Origin: Cytophagaceae bacterium
GTDB lineage: Bacteria; Bacteroidota; Bacteroidia; Cytophagales; Flexibacteraceae
Length of the DNA: 7,544 nt
Reading direction: 5' to 3'
Assembly (NCBI GenBank): GCA_947464365.1
Contig: CANHWS010000174.1
Span: 1-7,544, forward strand
In this document: piece by piece, positions 1 through 6,379 of the stretch
Numbering within the stretch: the stretch's first letter is position 1
Layout: each line of letters begins with the position of its first letter
Notes under the pieces: generated by a model
The model's database searches: none
Seen by the model: only the letters and a program-made list of their open reading frames with translations
What the model was told of the DNA's origin: nothing
Made by a program: the position numbers and the translations under genes

Positions 1-159
1 ACCACCTTTAGCCTAACCAATGCCGTTGGCCAAGTGGTGATAACCGCCACCATGCCTGCCAACGCTACGGAGCTCAGCATAGACCTTAGCAACCTTGCCA
101 AAGGCGTCTATATGGTGCAAGCCCCTGGATTTGGGGTGACGAAGTTGGTGAGGGAGTAA
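1..159 (+). CDS. 3' end of a T9SS-exported protein (C-terminal sorting domain, partial)
   Basis: Frame 1 is open from the window edge to a TAA at 157-159 and gives 52 residues. They contain the late part of a type A T9SS sorting domain: a strand with GQVV, an S-x-D-L-S-x-L-A-x-G-V-Y motif, and a short basic tail ending KLVRE. In this family the domain directs a Sec-exported periplasmic protein through the outer-membrane translocon and is then removed or used for anchoring. The upstream part, including the PNP motif that normally opens the domain, lies outside the window, so the functional part of the protein is unknown. Over its whole length it aligns without gaps to the end of the large gene at 5549-5707, with 21 mismatches in 159 bases. 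A strong terminator follows 28 bp after the stop. Confidence 0.9.
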   Translation, partial: TTFSLTNAVGQVVITATMPANATELSIDLSNLAKGVYMVQAPGFGVTKLVRE

Positions 160-187
160 AAACCCAGACAAGCTGATTGATCACTTT

Positions 188-221
188 AAAAGGGAGCCAA
201 TGGCTCCCTTTTCTTTTTTTT
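188..221 (+). terminator. Rho-independent terminator of the first gene
   Basis: A perfect 11-bp stem (AAAAGGGAGCC at 188-198 pairing with GGCTCCCTTTT at 202-212) has a 3-base AAT loop. It is followed by a C and eight T residues (214-221). The stem-plus-T-tract form and the position 28 bp after the stop of the partial gene make this a convincing intrinsic terminator. The A-run on the left arm could let it work on the other strand too, but no minus-strand gene is seen nearby. Confidence 0.93.
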
Positions 222-634
222 CATTAAGTTACGAACCTTTATACCGTGCTTTTGACAAGTGAACAACCTGGTATTGTTACTCTTTATAGTACAAGAGGCC
301 CTTTTGAGATATTGGTGTTTAGGCGGCAATCAATACAGCGCCAATCGACGAGGTTTAGATTCCAAAATAACTGGATTTACCTCTACAGACTTTACTTACT
401 GATCAAATACCCCTATTTTTCAGAATAAAGACATAACCAGAGTTTTAGGCATATAATTCGGAGTAACAATCAACCTCTTGGATCTAAGAGAAACCTTACC
501 TTATCAGTTGGATTACGGTAGCCAAGTAAGCCAATTATTTCGACGAACCTTTATTTTAATTCGACATAAATCACAACGCAATCCCAAAAGCTCGACTACC
601 TTGTATTGGAATTCTAACCTTAAACTTGAATATA
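222..634. other. AT-rich intergenic region, no gene recognised
   Basis: This 413-bp stretch lies between the terminator and the start of the giant gene. The two short open frames on the + strand (from a GTG at 246 and a TTG at 478) have low-complexity, unpatterned translations, no recognisable motif and no credible start context. The second runs into the giant gene in another frame. I judge both to be chance. The region must hold the promoter and leader of the giant gene, but I found no full TTG-N19to21-TAnnTTTG pair. The nearest partial match to the -7 box is TATTTTTC at 414-421, which lacks a suitable TTG upstream. A 12-bp direct repeat lies inside (231-242 and 543-554). Confidence 0.6.
231..554 (+). 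repeat. 12-bp direct repeat pair ACGAACCTTTAT in the intergenic region
   Basis: The 12-mer ACGAACCTTTAT occurs at 231-242 and again at 543-554; the coordinates given span both copies. The flanking bases differ on both sides (T/G before, A/T after), so the match is exactly 12 bp. The enclosed 300 bp show no inverted repeats just inside the copies and no transposase. It may be a chance match, a duplicated regulatory site or an old short insertion scar; the sequence does not decide between these. Confidence 0.4.
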
Positions 635-3600
635 ATGTTTCGAAAAAAAATTGCAGGGAACCTGTTGGTTGCCTTAGTGATGGCTTTGATTTCCATCTCT
701 GGAAACGGTCAGATTGTGGATACCACGATGTGGGGTACAAACGGGCAAACGATTAATGCCACTATCTACAAAAACCGTTTGTACCTAGCAGGCAACTTTG
801 ATCAATTAGGGCCAGCAGTCGGGAATGGTAGCGTAATTGACGTCACAACAAACGCGGTGAATGTTAACATTCCTAAGCTCGAGAGCAGTGTTGATGATGT
901 CCTACCTGACGGATCAGGCGGTTGGTATGTGGCTGGGTCATTTAGTAAGATTGGGAATACCACTATTCGAGGATTTGTACATCTGAATTCGAATTTAACA
1001 TTGGACCCTGCTTGGAATCTTGCAATAAATAGTTTGGTCACGAAGATTGCCATCGACGGGACGACACTATATTTGGCTGGTAACTTTACCACTATTGGCG
1101 GGCAAACTAGGACAGGCCTTGCCGCCGTTGATATTACTACCAAAGCAATCAAGTCGCTCAACGTCAGTGTTAGCGGTAGTGTCGATGACATGGTCATTAG
1201 CGGAACGACGCTCTATCTCGGAGGGTCATTCACTTCGGTAGGAGGGCAAACCAGAAACGGTTTAGCATCCATAGACCTTAGTACAGAGACCGTAACAAGT
1301 TGGAATCCTAATCCCAACGATGATGTGAATGCACTTGCTTTGTCAGGCACTACTTTATTTGTAGGGGGGGATTTTACAAATTTAGGCGGAGGTAATAGAA
1401 ATCGTTTAGCATCCTTTAATACCTCAACAGGCGCGTTAAATAGTTTTAACCCTTCCGCAAATGACCGGGTAAATGAACTAGAAGTTAGTAGTACCGTACT
1501 ATATGTTGGTGGTGGCTTTACCGCAATCGGGGGGCAGAACAGAAGTGGATTAGCGGCAATAACAATATCCACTGGGTTGGCTACCAGCTTCAATGCTAGC
1601 CTAAGCCGCACAAATGGCAGTAGCTTATCAGTTAGTACGTTCCTAATCTCTGGCACCACAATTTATGTAGGTGGAAGTTTTAATTTAGTTGGTAGTACTA
1701 GGCGTCATAGGTTAGCCCAGATAAACCTTAGTAATGGCACTGCTACATCCTTTGATGGCGGTGCTAATACTTCACCTAATTGCATTGCCCTTGCGGGCAA
1801 CAAACTATATGTTGGCGGTGTACGTTCGATGGGCGGGGTATCAAGAAGGGGCCTAGCCTCAATTGATCTCACGACTGGCAAGGCTACCTCTTGGGATCCT
1901 AACGCAACCCATGCAACAGAAACTCCTGACATAGAGGAAATGGTATTTAGTGGTAATAATGCGTATCTGATCGGGACCTTTCATAACATCGGTGGGCAGG
2001 TAAGAAATGAAATAGCCGCTGTTGACATAGGAACTGGCCTAGCCACCTCCTGGAATCCGAACACTGGTCTTTGGGGCACCAATGACTATTTTACTGACAT
2101 AGCCATTAAGGGTAATACAGTATATGTTGCTGGGTCATTTGCATCCCTTGGCGGATCCGCAAGAGCGGGAATCGCAGGTATCAATCTGTCAACTGGGGCA
2201 GTCACCACCTGGAACCCAAACCCTACTCGTTCAGGTAGTCCCCCAAGTGTATCTTACCTACAAATTTTTGGCTCTACGATGTATGTTATAGGTGGGTATA
2301 CGGGTATAGGAGGGCAAACACGGGCTGGAGTAGCCGCTATAAGCACAGTAACGGGATTAGCAAATAACTGGAACCCAACCTTTAATTCATCTCCAAATAC
2401 ATTTGGATTAGTAAATGACACACTTTATTGTGGTGGTAACTTTACCCAAGTTAACGGTCAGTCTAGACAAAGACTTGCCGCTTTAGATACGGTTAATGGT
2501 GCGGTTTTAGGATTTAGCACAACCTTAGATAACACAGTATTTCACCTCCATATTGATGGCCCCACCATATATGCAAGTGGTTCTTTCAACGGGAGCTTTA
2601 TCCCAATAAATCGTCATACTGGCCAAAAAGGACCATGGTGGCCTGGCGTTTCCAACTCAGGTCATCAAATTGCTGTATCAAGAGATACATTAGTCATCGC
2701 TGGCTCCTTCTCTACCTTTACAGGCCTATACATTAATAACGTTGCGAGATTAAAAATAGGAGGTTGCCCCTCTACTCCTACAATCACAGCTAGTGGACCT
2801 ACTGATTTTTGCGGTGGTACCAGCATAGTACTAACTTCATCATTATCAGATTCCTATGTCTGGAGTAATGGGCAGAATACACGTAGCATTACTGTTGGTA
2901 GCACAGGTTCATACTCTGTAAGAACGGCGATTGGGGCCTGCTTTAGTGGTACATCTAATGTAATAAACGTTAATGTAACTTCAGTTACTAGGCCTACTGT
3001 AACAGCCTCTGGCCCCCTTTCGTTTTGTAGTGGTGGTAGCGTTACGCTGACTTCATCTGTAGCTAATGCCTATTTATGGAGCACTGGAGAAACCACCCAA
3101 AGTATAACAGTTACTACCGCCGGAAGTTATTCTGTACAGGCTATTGGTAGCAGTTGTACTAGTAGTGCCTCCTTTGCGCGTGTAGTAACCGTCACGCCTA
3201 GCCCTACAAAATTAACCATTTCAGCTGGCGGCCCTACAACTTTTTGCGCAGGTGGTAGTGTCTTGTTAACAGCATCGGTAGCTGGTCAGTATATCTGGAG
3301 TACTGGTGAAACTGGGCAATCAATAACCGTGTCTGACCCCGGCAACTATACGGTAAGGGCTATATCTGGCAGCTGTACCAGTGATGTGTCTGACCCAATC
3401 GTTGTTAGTTTCTCAACGAGCACTCCAACGATTTCACCTAATGGCACTACCACATTCTGTACGGGTGGATCTGTAACCCTCACAGCACCATCTGCAACAA
3501 GCTACCTTTGGTCTAACAGTGCGACAACTCAATCCATCAACGTCACCACTAGTGGTAGCTATACCGTCCAGACAATTGCAAATGGTTGTACCTCGGCCGT

Positions 3601-5707
3601 TTCGGCTGCGACAGTAGTGACTGTCAACACTCCGCCAAGTACACCGACCATCTCTGCTGGCGGCCCAACGACCTTCACCACAGGAGGCTCGGTGACACTA
3701 TCTGGTCCTGCTGGTTTTAGCTACTTATGGTCAGACGGTGCGACTACTCAGTCCATCAACGTAACCTCAACCCAGACCTACACCCTACGCACCATCACTG
3801 GTACTTGCACTTCAGCAATTTCAAGCCCGCTTACGGTGACCGTCAATCCTGCTGCTGGTGGCTTTGTCTTCACTGGCACAGGCAACTGGGAAGACGTCAG
3901 CCGTTGGTCTGGTGGTGCATTGCCAACTGATCAAGACTCTGCAACCATTGCCCCAGGTGCTGTGGCAACGGTTAGTACTGGTCAGGTAGCACGCGCTATA
4001 TTGATCAGTCCAGGTGCTGTTTTCAACAATAACTCAACATCTGAACCACTCGCGATCAGAGATATGATCCACAACCTTGGTACCATCAACGACGGTGGTG
4101 GCCGTGCAGGATTTAACTTGAGTGGAGGTTCGCGCAACCCTGCCATCATCAAAGGCAACACCTTCACCGTTAGTGTCTTGAATGTCCTCAATGCCAAAAC
4201 GGAGACAGACTTGGTGATCAAGAACGAACTCTCGACCATTAATTTTGATGCAAACCATAAGCAAATCACACTTAAGTCCACAGCAGCAGCGACAGCCAAG
4301 TTATTGGTGATAGCCGGCCAACTCCAGAATACCGAAAACTTCGTCGTCGAGCGTTATTTGGCGCCTAGCCTAGCTTCTGGTGGTGGTGCTTGGGTTTGGG
4401 TGGGTGCCCAGACCCAGGGGCAGAATGTCAATGTTTGGTCTGCTAACAACCCGTATGCCACCGCAACCTACAATCAGACCTCTGTAACAGGTGGCTCGAT
4501 TTCTACGCTTGACCCAACGTACACGGCGGCTGGCGCCAATGGCTACCGCAAGCCAACAGGCCCAACGCAGGCTGCACCTGTTGGCGTGGGCCATCGTGTT
4601 TGGTTCCGCACAGTCGAGTTCTTTGGTACTGGTGCCGGCGTCTGGAAAACGACTGGATCACCCAAAATAGGCAACCACACTTTCCCGCTACTTTACTGTG
4701 CTGGCAGCAACTGCGCAGCCCAAGGCTCAGCTACAGAAAACGGATGGAACCTCATCGCCAACCCGTATGCAGCCCCGCTTGACTGGGATGCGGCATTCGG
4801 CTGGACCAAGACCAATATATTCAACGCCACCTATGTCTTCCGCCATCGGTTTGGCAATACGGCCTCTTACATCAATGGCGTTGGTGTCAACGGAGGTAAC
4901 CGCTACATTCCGTCAGGTCAAGGCTTTATGATCTGGGCAGATGAGCCAACCGCGGCTTTAAGCGTTACCCCTGATGCAATAGTGACCACACAAAACCCTG
5001 CCGTCCAACGCCAAGGTGCCACAGCCGACGTCCTTAAGCTCAACATCCAGAGTAGCGCTAACCCTGACCTACAAGACCAAATCGCCCTGCGTTGGGATGC
5101 CACTGCCACACGTGGCTTTGACCAAGACCTTGAGGCTAACAAGATGCTATCGGCAACCGGGGTTAACCTTTCCTTCCTGAACGGCACCACCCCAATGGCA
5201 ATCCTCGCCGAGCACCTGCCAACCAGCACAACCACCTACCCACTAGCCCTAACAGCCCCGCAAGCTGGTACTTATACCATTAGCTTCGAAGGTCTGGCTA
5301 GTCTTAACAATCCGCAATGGTCGATTTACCTATTGGATAACCAAACAGGTATAAGCACCTTGGTAACTGACGCAACTAGCTATTTATTTAATGCTGTGCA
5401 AGGCAATAACAATGGTCGCTTTAGCCTTGTAGTAAACCCTGCTGGTGTGACTAGCCTTGGCAGCACGATTAGCAACAAATTGCTGCTATCGCCAAACCCA
5501 GCCAGCTCTGGTGTGACCATGCAATTGGCCACTCCAATCAGCCAAGCCACCACCTTCCGCATCAGCAATGCCCTTGGCCAAGTGGTGATAACCGCCACCA
5601 TGCCTGCCAACACCACCGAACTTAGCCTAGACCTATCGAGTTTAGCCAAAGGCGTCTATATGGTGCAAGCCCCTGGATTTGGGGTGACGAAGTTGGTGAA
5701 GGAGTAA
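635..5707 (+). CDS. Giant T9SS-secreted surface protein: 14 propeller repeats, five Ig/PKD-like repeats, type A sorting domain
   Basis: The protein has about 1690 residues, counted from the ATG at 635. An in-frame TTG at 626 would add only three residues. ATG is preferred because it opens directly onto a signal peptide: FRKK, a hydrophobic stretch at residues 6-21, and likely cleavage near SGNGQ at 22-26. Then follow 14 repeats with the core [LIV]Y-[VL]-x-G-x-F-x-x-[IVL]-G-G-x-x-R (residues 49-710), five Ig/PKD-like repeats (711-1074), a G8-like beta-rich segment opening with NWEDVSRW and PTDQD (about 1083-1235), and a module with GWNLIANPY (1370) and YIPSGQGF (1424), seen in many T9SS cargo proteins. 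The end is a type A sorting domain (1616-1690) with SPNPASSG, GQVV and LAKGVYMVQ. By family knowledge it is exported by Sec and then T9SS and displayed on or released from the cell. Binding or adhesion is my inference; I see no catalytic motif. The gene stands alone between two terminators. Its 5' two thirds are clearly more AT-rich than its 3' third. Confidence 0.93.
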   Translation: MFRKKIAGNLLVALVMALISISGNGQIVDTTMWGTNGQTINATIYKNRLYLAGNFDQLGPAVGNGSVIDVTTNAVNVNIPKLESSVDDVLPDGSGGWYVAGSFSKIGNTTIRGFVHLNSNLTLDPAWNLAINSLVTKIAIDGTTLYLAGNFTTIGGQTRTGLAAVDITTKAIKSLNVSVSGSVDDMVISGTTLYLGGSFTSVGGQTRNGLASIDLSTETVTSWNPNPNDDVNALALSGTTLFVGGDFTNLGGGNRNRLASFNTSTGALNSFNPSANDRVNELEVSSTVLYVGGGFTAIGGQNRSGLAAITISTGLATSFNASLSRTNGSSLSVSTFLISGTTIYVGGSFNLVGSTRRHRLAQINLSNGTATSFDGGANTSPNCIALAGNKLYVGGVRSMGGVSRRGLASIDLTTGKATSWDPNATHATETPDIEEMVFSGNNAYLIGTFHNIGGQVRNEIAAVDIGTGLATSWNPNTGLWGTNDYFTDIAIKGNTVYVAGSFASLGGSARAGIAGINLSTGAVTTWNPNPTRSGSPPSVSYLQIFGSTMYVIGGYTGIGGQTRAGVAAISTVTGLANNWNPTFNSSPNTFGLVNDTLYCGGNFTQVNGQSRQRLAALDTVNGAVLGFSTTLDNTVFHLHIDGPTIYASGSFNGSFIPINRHTGQKGPWWPGVSNSGHQIAVSRDTLVIAGSFSTFTGLYINNVARLKIGGCPSTPTITASGPTDFCGGTSIVLTSSLSDSYVWSNGQNTRSITVGSTGSYSVRTAIGACFSGTSNVINVNVTSVTRPTVTASGPLSFCSGGSVTLTSSVANAYLWSTGETTQSITVTTAGSYSVQAIGSSCTSSASFARVVTVTPSPTKLTISAGGPTTFCAGGSVLLTASVAGQYIWSTGETGQSITVSDPGNYTVRAISGSCTSDVSDPIVVSFSTSTPTISPNGTTTFCTGGSVTLTAPSATSYLWSNSATTQSINVTTSGSYTVQTIANGCTSAVSAATVVTVNTPPSTPTISAGGPTTFTTGGSVTLSGPAGFSYLWSDGATTQSINVTSTQTYTLRTITGTCTSAISSPLTVTVNPAAGGFVFTGTGNWEDVSRWSGGALPTDQDSATIAPGAVATVSTGQVARAILISPGAVFNNNSTSEPLAIRDMIHNLGTINDGGGRAGFNLSGGSRNPAIIKGNTFTVSVLNVLNAKTETDLVIKNELSTINFDANHKQITLKSTAAATAKLLVIAGQLQNTENFVVERYLAPSLASGGGAWVWVGAQTQGQNVNVWSANNPYATATYNQTSVTGGSISTLDPTYTAAGANGYRKPTGPTQAAPVGVGHRVWFRTVEFFGTGAGVWKTTGSPKIGNHTFPLLYCAGSNCAAQGSATENGWNLIANPYAAPLDWDAAFGWTKTNIFNATYVFRHRFGNTASYINGVGVNGGNRYIPSGQGFMIWADEPTAALSVTPDAIVTTQNPAVQRQGATADVLKLNIQSSANPDLQDQIALRWDATATRGFDQDLEANKMLSATGVNLSFLNGTTPMAILAEHLPTSTTTYPLALTAPQAGTYTISFEGLASLNNPQWSIYLLDNQTGISTLVTDATSYLFNAVQGNNNGRFSLVVNPAGVTSLGSTISNKLLLSPNPASSGVTMQLATPISQATTFRISNALGQVVITATMPANTTELSLDLSSLAKGVYMVQAPGFGVTKLVKE
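779..2764 (+). repeat. Fourteen delta-60-like propeller repeats within the giant gene
   Basis: The repeated core, for example LYLGGSFTSVGGQTRNGLAS, begins at residues 49, 97, 145, 193, 241, 289, 343, 391, 443, 496, 549, 597, 645 and 686 of the ATG-started protein. The first five intervals are exactly 48 residues (144 bp). Later intervals are 48 to 54, and the last is 41. Each unit has an xYVxGxF strand, a GGxxRxxLA turn and strand, and most have a T(G)xxTSWNPN segment. This resembles the delta-60 / DUF5122-type beta-propeller family, in which each unit forms about one blade. Repeats 1, 2, 13 and 14 are the most diverged, as expected for edge units. Fourteen units would fit two seven-bladed propellers, which is inference. 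Confidence 0.85.
2765..3856 (+). repeat. Five Ig/PKD-like repeats within the giant gene
   Basis: Five units of 71 to 73 residues start near residues 715, 787, 860, 931 and 1004. The shared pattern is PTIxAxGPTxFCxGGSVxLTxx, YxWSxGxTTQSIxV, a GxYxV strand, and GxCxS near the end. Units one to four carry two cysteines (in the first, C726 and C769, 43 residues apart) that could form a disulfide. In the fifth unit the first cysteine is replaced by Thr1015, leaving C1058 alone. Such repeats are common stalk or spacer domains in large Bacteroidota surface proteins. Units four and five are the most alike in DNA, around 3520-3550 and 3738-3765, suggesting a recent duplication. Confidence 0.85.
5480..5707 (+). 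other. Type A T9SS C-terminal sorting domain of the giant protein
   Basis: Residues 1616-1690 (75 residues, the usual size for this domain) begin LLLSPNPASSG, run through a TTFRISNALGQVV strand pair and a LSLDLSSLAKGVYMVQ segment, and end in a basic KLVKE tail. These are the hallmark elements of the Por-secretion-system sorting domain, which targets the protein to the outer-membrane translocon and is cut off by the sortase-like peptidase of the system. The part at 5549-5707 is a close DNA copy of bases 1-159. Confidence 0.92.
5549..5707 (+). repeat. Second copy of the sorting-domain DNA found at 1-159
   Basis: It aligns without gaps to 1-159, with 138 of 159 bases the same. The differences are clustered: bases 5574-5611 equal 26-63 exactly (38 bp) and 5645-5699 equal 97-151 exactly (55 bp), while the stretch between them has 14 mismatches in 33 bases, including changed Ser and Leu codons that keep the amino acid. 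Confidence 0.9.
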
Positions 5708-5730
5708 CGAGAATTAATTTTAATGAGTGT

Positions 5731-5766
5731 ATGCCAACGGGCGCCCTTGCGGGTGCCCGTTGGCGT
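5731..5766 (+). terminator. Hairpin terminator after the giant gene
   Basis: GCCAACGGGC (5733-5742) pairs with GCCCGTTGGC (5755-5764). The stem extends inward by a G-T wobble and CCC/GGG to a TTGC loop (5747-5750), and outward by two more pairs, giving about 16 bp. It starts 23 bp after the stop codon. Only three T residues follow, so the T-tract is weak, and it may act partly as an mRNA-stabilising end. No other candidate terminator lies between this gene and the kinase remnant. Confidence 0.7.
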
Positions 5767-5870
5767 TTGATCAAGGTCTCAATTTGGGAATATTGGCTTT
5801 TCTCGGGGTTTGAAATACATCTGTTCGGAAAGTGGCTTAAGGAAAAGTAAAAAGGCTAGCAGACGGGTAG

Positions 5871-6149
5871 GCCGTCTATAACCTCGTCAGCAATGCCATT
5901 AAATATGGCCATGCAGACCAGCACATAGAAGTGGTGCTAGATGCCAATAACCTCCTGATACGCGACCATGGCCAAGGATTTGATCTAGCCCAAGTATTGG
6001 CGACTGGCAACAGCAATACCCCATCCGCCACGTTGGGCTCCACAGGACTAGGCTTACAATTGGTCCGCCAAATTTGCAAACGCTATGGTTGGCACCTCGA
6101 CCAGGCTGTTATTGATGGTGTTAATCAGGTTGGGATTGGGTGGGGGTGA
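5871..6149 (+). pseudogene. Remnant of a sensor histidine kinase (ATP-binding domain only)
   Basis: The frame from 5871 to the TGA at 6147-6149 gives 92 residues that carry the ATP-binding motifs of a two-component histidine kinase in order: the N box (NLVSNAIKYG), the G1 box (DHGQGF) and the G2 box (GSTGLGLQLV), then a plausible natural C-terminus. Everything before the N box is missing: no sensor, membrane segment or phospho-accepting histidine region is found upstream in any frame. A TAG at 5868-5870 sits where many kinases have Gln before A-V-Y-N-L, so one C-to-T change may have made it, and a TAA follows further upstream at 5838-5840. No response regulator is nearby. A GTG at 5931 could start a shorter product, but that would lose the N box. 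It is most likely a dead fragment left by a deletion or rearrangement. Confidence 0.8.
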
Positions 6150-6240
6150 GTAATGGGTTAATCTTGGCAATTGTCAGGACAAATGTAAGTAGTTGACTTT
6201 CAGGCACAAGAGTGGCTGTGGTGGATGGCATAGGTAGGTG

Positions 6241-6261
6241 GCCAGCAAAATAGTTGCTGGC
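6241..6261 (+). other. Hairpin in the leader region before the unknown secreted gene
   Basis: GCCAGCAA (6241-6248) pairs perfectly with TTGCTGGC (6254-6261) around a five-base AATAG loop. No T-tract follows, so it is a poor intrinsic terminator. It lies 17 bp upstream of the promoter, after the kinase remnant, and might be an old transcript end or a binding site. Function is unknown. Confidence 0.4.
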
Positions 6262-6277
6262 TTGTCAAATACTGCCC

Positions 6278-6308
6278 TTGCATTTTTAATTGGGAATTGG
6301 TAAGTTTG
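6278..6308 (+). promoter_or_regulatory. Bacteroidota-type promoter for the unknown secreted gene
   Basis: TAAGTTTG at 6301-6308 matches the Bacteroidota -7 consensus TAnnTTTG exactly, and TTG at 6278-6280 lies 20 bases upstream, fitting the -33 element. Transcription would start near 6314-6316, giving a leader of about 65 bases before the ATG at 6380. This is the clearest promoter in the window. Confidence 0.65.
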
Positions 6309-6379
6309 AAGTGCTAGATTTTGCTGCGCTTTCTAGACAAAAATAGTGAGTGTAGGTGGCTTTAAAAGATGTAAGGATT

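Noticed and set aside
246..428. Open frame of 60 codons from a GTG in the intergenic gap
   Set aside because: Its translation has no motif or hydrophobic pattern, no plausible start signal, and lies in AT-rich DNA just after a terminator; probably chance.
231..554. Possible small mobile element bounded by 12-bp target duplications
   Set aside because: No inverted repeats lie just inside the two copies and there is no transposase; only the direct repeat itself is reported.
478..756. Open frame of 92 codons overlapping the start of the giant gene
   Set aside because: It starts at TTG and its last 40 codons are an out-of-frame reading of the well-supported signal peptide region of the giant gene.
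779..3856. Regular 144-bp and about 216-bp periodicities considered as CRISPR or satellite repeats
   Set aside because: The periodicity is at the protein level with diverged DNA in one open frame; there are no identical short repeats with unique spacers.
802..5649. Several minus-strand open frames of 75 to 148 codons across the giant gene
   Set aside because: They mirror the repeat structure of the + strand gene (for example VCPP from reversed GGQT codons) and have no independent support; antisense shadows.
5876..6079. Minus-strand open frame over the kinase remnant
   Set aside because: The + strand reading has the kinase N, G1 and G2 boxes in order; the minus-strand translation has no recognisable motif.
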